41,666 bases of DNA from assembly GCA_030836155.1 (NCBI GenBank), contig JAURQI010000071.1:1-41666 (forward strand). Direction: 5' to 3'. This document shows positions 41,631-41,666 of this stretch, piece after piece. Both the position numbers and the translations under genes were made by a program. This stretch comes from Crocinitomix sp. (GTDB lineage Bacteria; Bacteroidota; Bacteroidia; Flavobacteriales_D; Crocinitomicaceae). Below the pieces are notes generated by a model. The model had not been told where the DNA came from, did no database searches, and was given only the letters and a program-made list of their open reading frames with translations. Each line of letters begins with the position of its first letter. Position 1 is the first letter of the stretch.

Positions 41631-41666
41631 AGTATTAGGTTTAAATGAATGGTTTATCTCCTCTAA

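Noticed and set aside
1-41666. Search for mobile elements, defence systems, CRISPR arrays and attachment sites.
   Set aside because: No transposase, integrase, recombinase, terminal inverted repeat pair or known defence gene is visible; gene content looks like chromosomal core and surface functions.

Overview
The window is AT-rich, densely coded DNA from a member of the Bacteroidota, most likely a flavobacterium-like or Crocinitomicaceae-like marine or freshwater lineage. This is inferred from gene content, not from a database match. The evidence is type IX secretion (T9SS) components and cargo (PorQ, PorP/SprF, C-terminal sorting domains of both the gliding-associated and the plain type), a six-gene Na+-NQR operon, the tgt-lptG gene pair, a SiaC/DUF1987 protein, many short lipoproteins, and -7 promoter boxes of the Bacteroidota form TAnnTTTG. 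I see no rRNA, tRNA, insertion sequence, prophage, CRISPR array or replication origin, so this looks like ordinary chromosome.

Layout. 1-1703: the end of a sugar nucleotidyltransferase/HAD phosphatase fusion and a MORN-like secreted protein. 1856-4602: a SiaC-like protein, then rsmG, an ECF sigma factor and a membrane glycosyltransferase on the minus strand. 4696-8301: tgt, an LptF/G permease, menI and menF (tRNA queuosine modification, LPS export, menaquinone synthesis). 8376-15152: a surface or secretion module made of a small secreted protein, a 1004-residue adhesin-like T9SS cargo (seven-bladed propeller, six Ig-like repeats, sorting domain), PorP/SprF and an OmpA-type protein. 15376-20642: a YHYH lipoprotein, an OmpA protein, a Crp/Fnr regulator, porQ, a phosphoesterase, truA and a small membrane protein. 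20727-26419: def, a TPR-like lipoprotein, a deacetylase/FemAB-like/SDR operon, upp, a membrane protein and a YjjG-type phosphatase. 26548-32606: nqrABCDEF with a promoter and a strong terminator. 32727-35747: small membrane proteins, VOC, DUF1801-like, lipoprotein and LRR proteins. 35973-40342: a CotH-kinase T9SS protein with a lipoprotein partner, DUF2214, and a SprB-repeat T9SS protein. 40349-41630: a lipoprotein, an N-terminally truncated MscS channel and a 53-residue lipoprotein.

The most interesting signal is regulatory. Three intergenic sites (8376-8405, 9139-9168, 12257-12286) each hold two 9-bp direct repeats of the form TACCGAATA with a 21-bp period, which is the geometry of LytTR-family response-regulator sites. 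They precede the small secreted protein, the propeller/Ig adhesin, and porP/sprF-ompA. This predicts one co-regulated surface system including an undescribed small secreted component. Two of the predicted leaders also carry hairpins, and one of these pairs the start codon of the adhesin gene.

Other points to check: menF lacks an ATG/GTG/TTG that would include its apparent N-terminus, Tgt and the GmhB-like domain lack the usual zinc cysteines, and mscS is cut at its 5' end next to a small lipoprotein gene.
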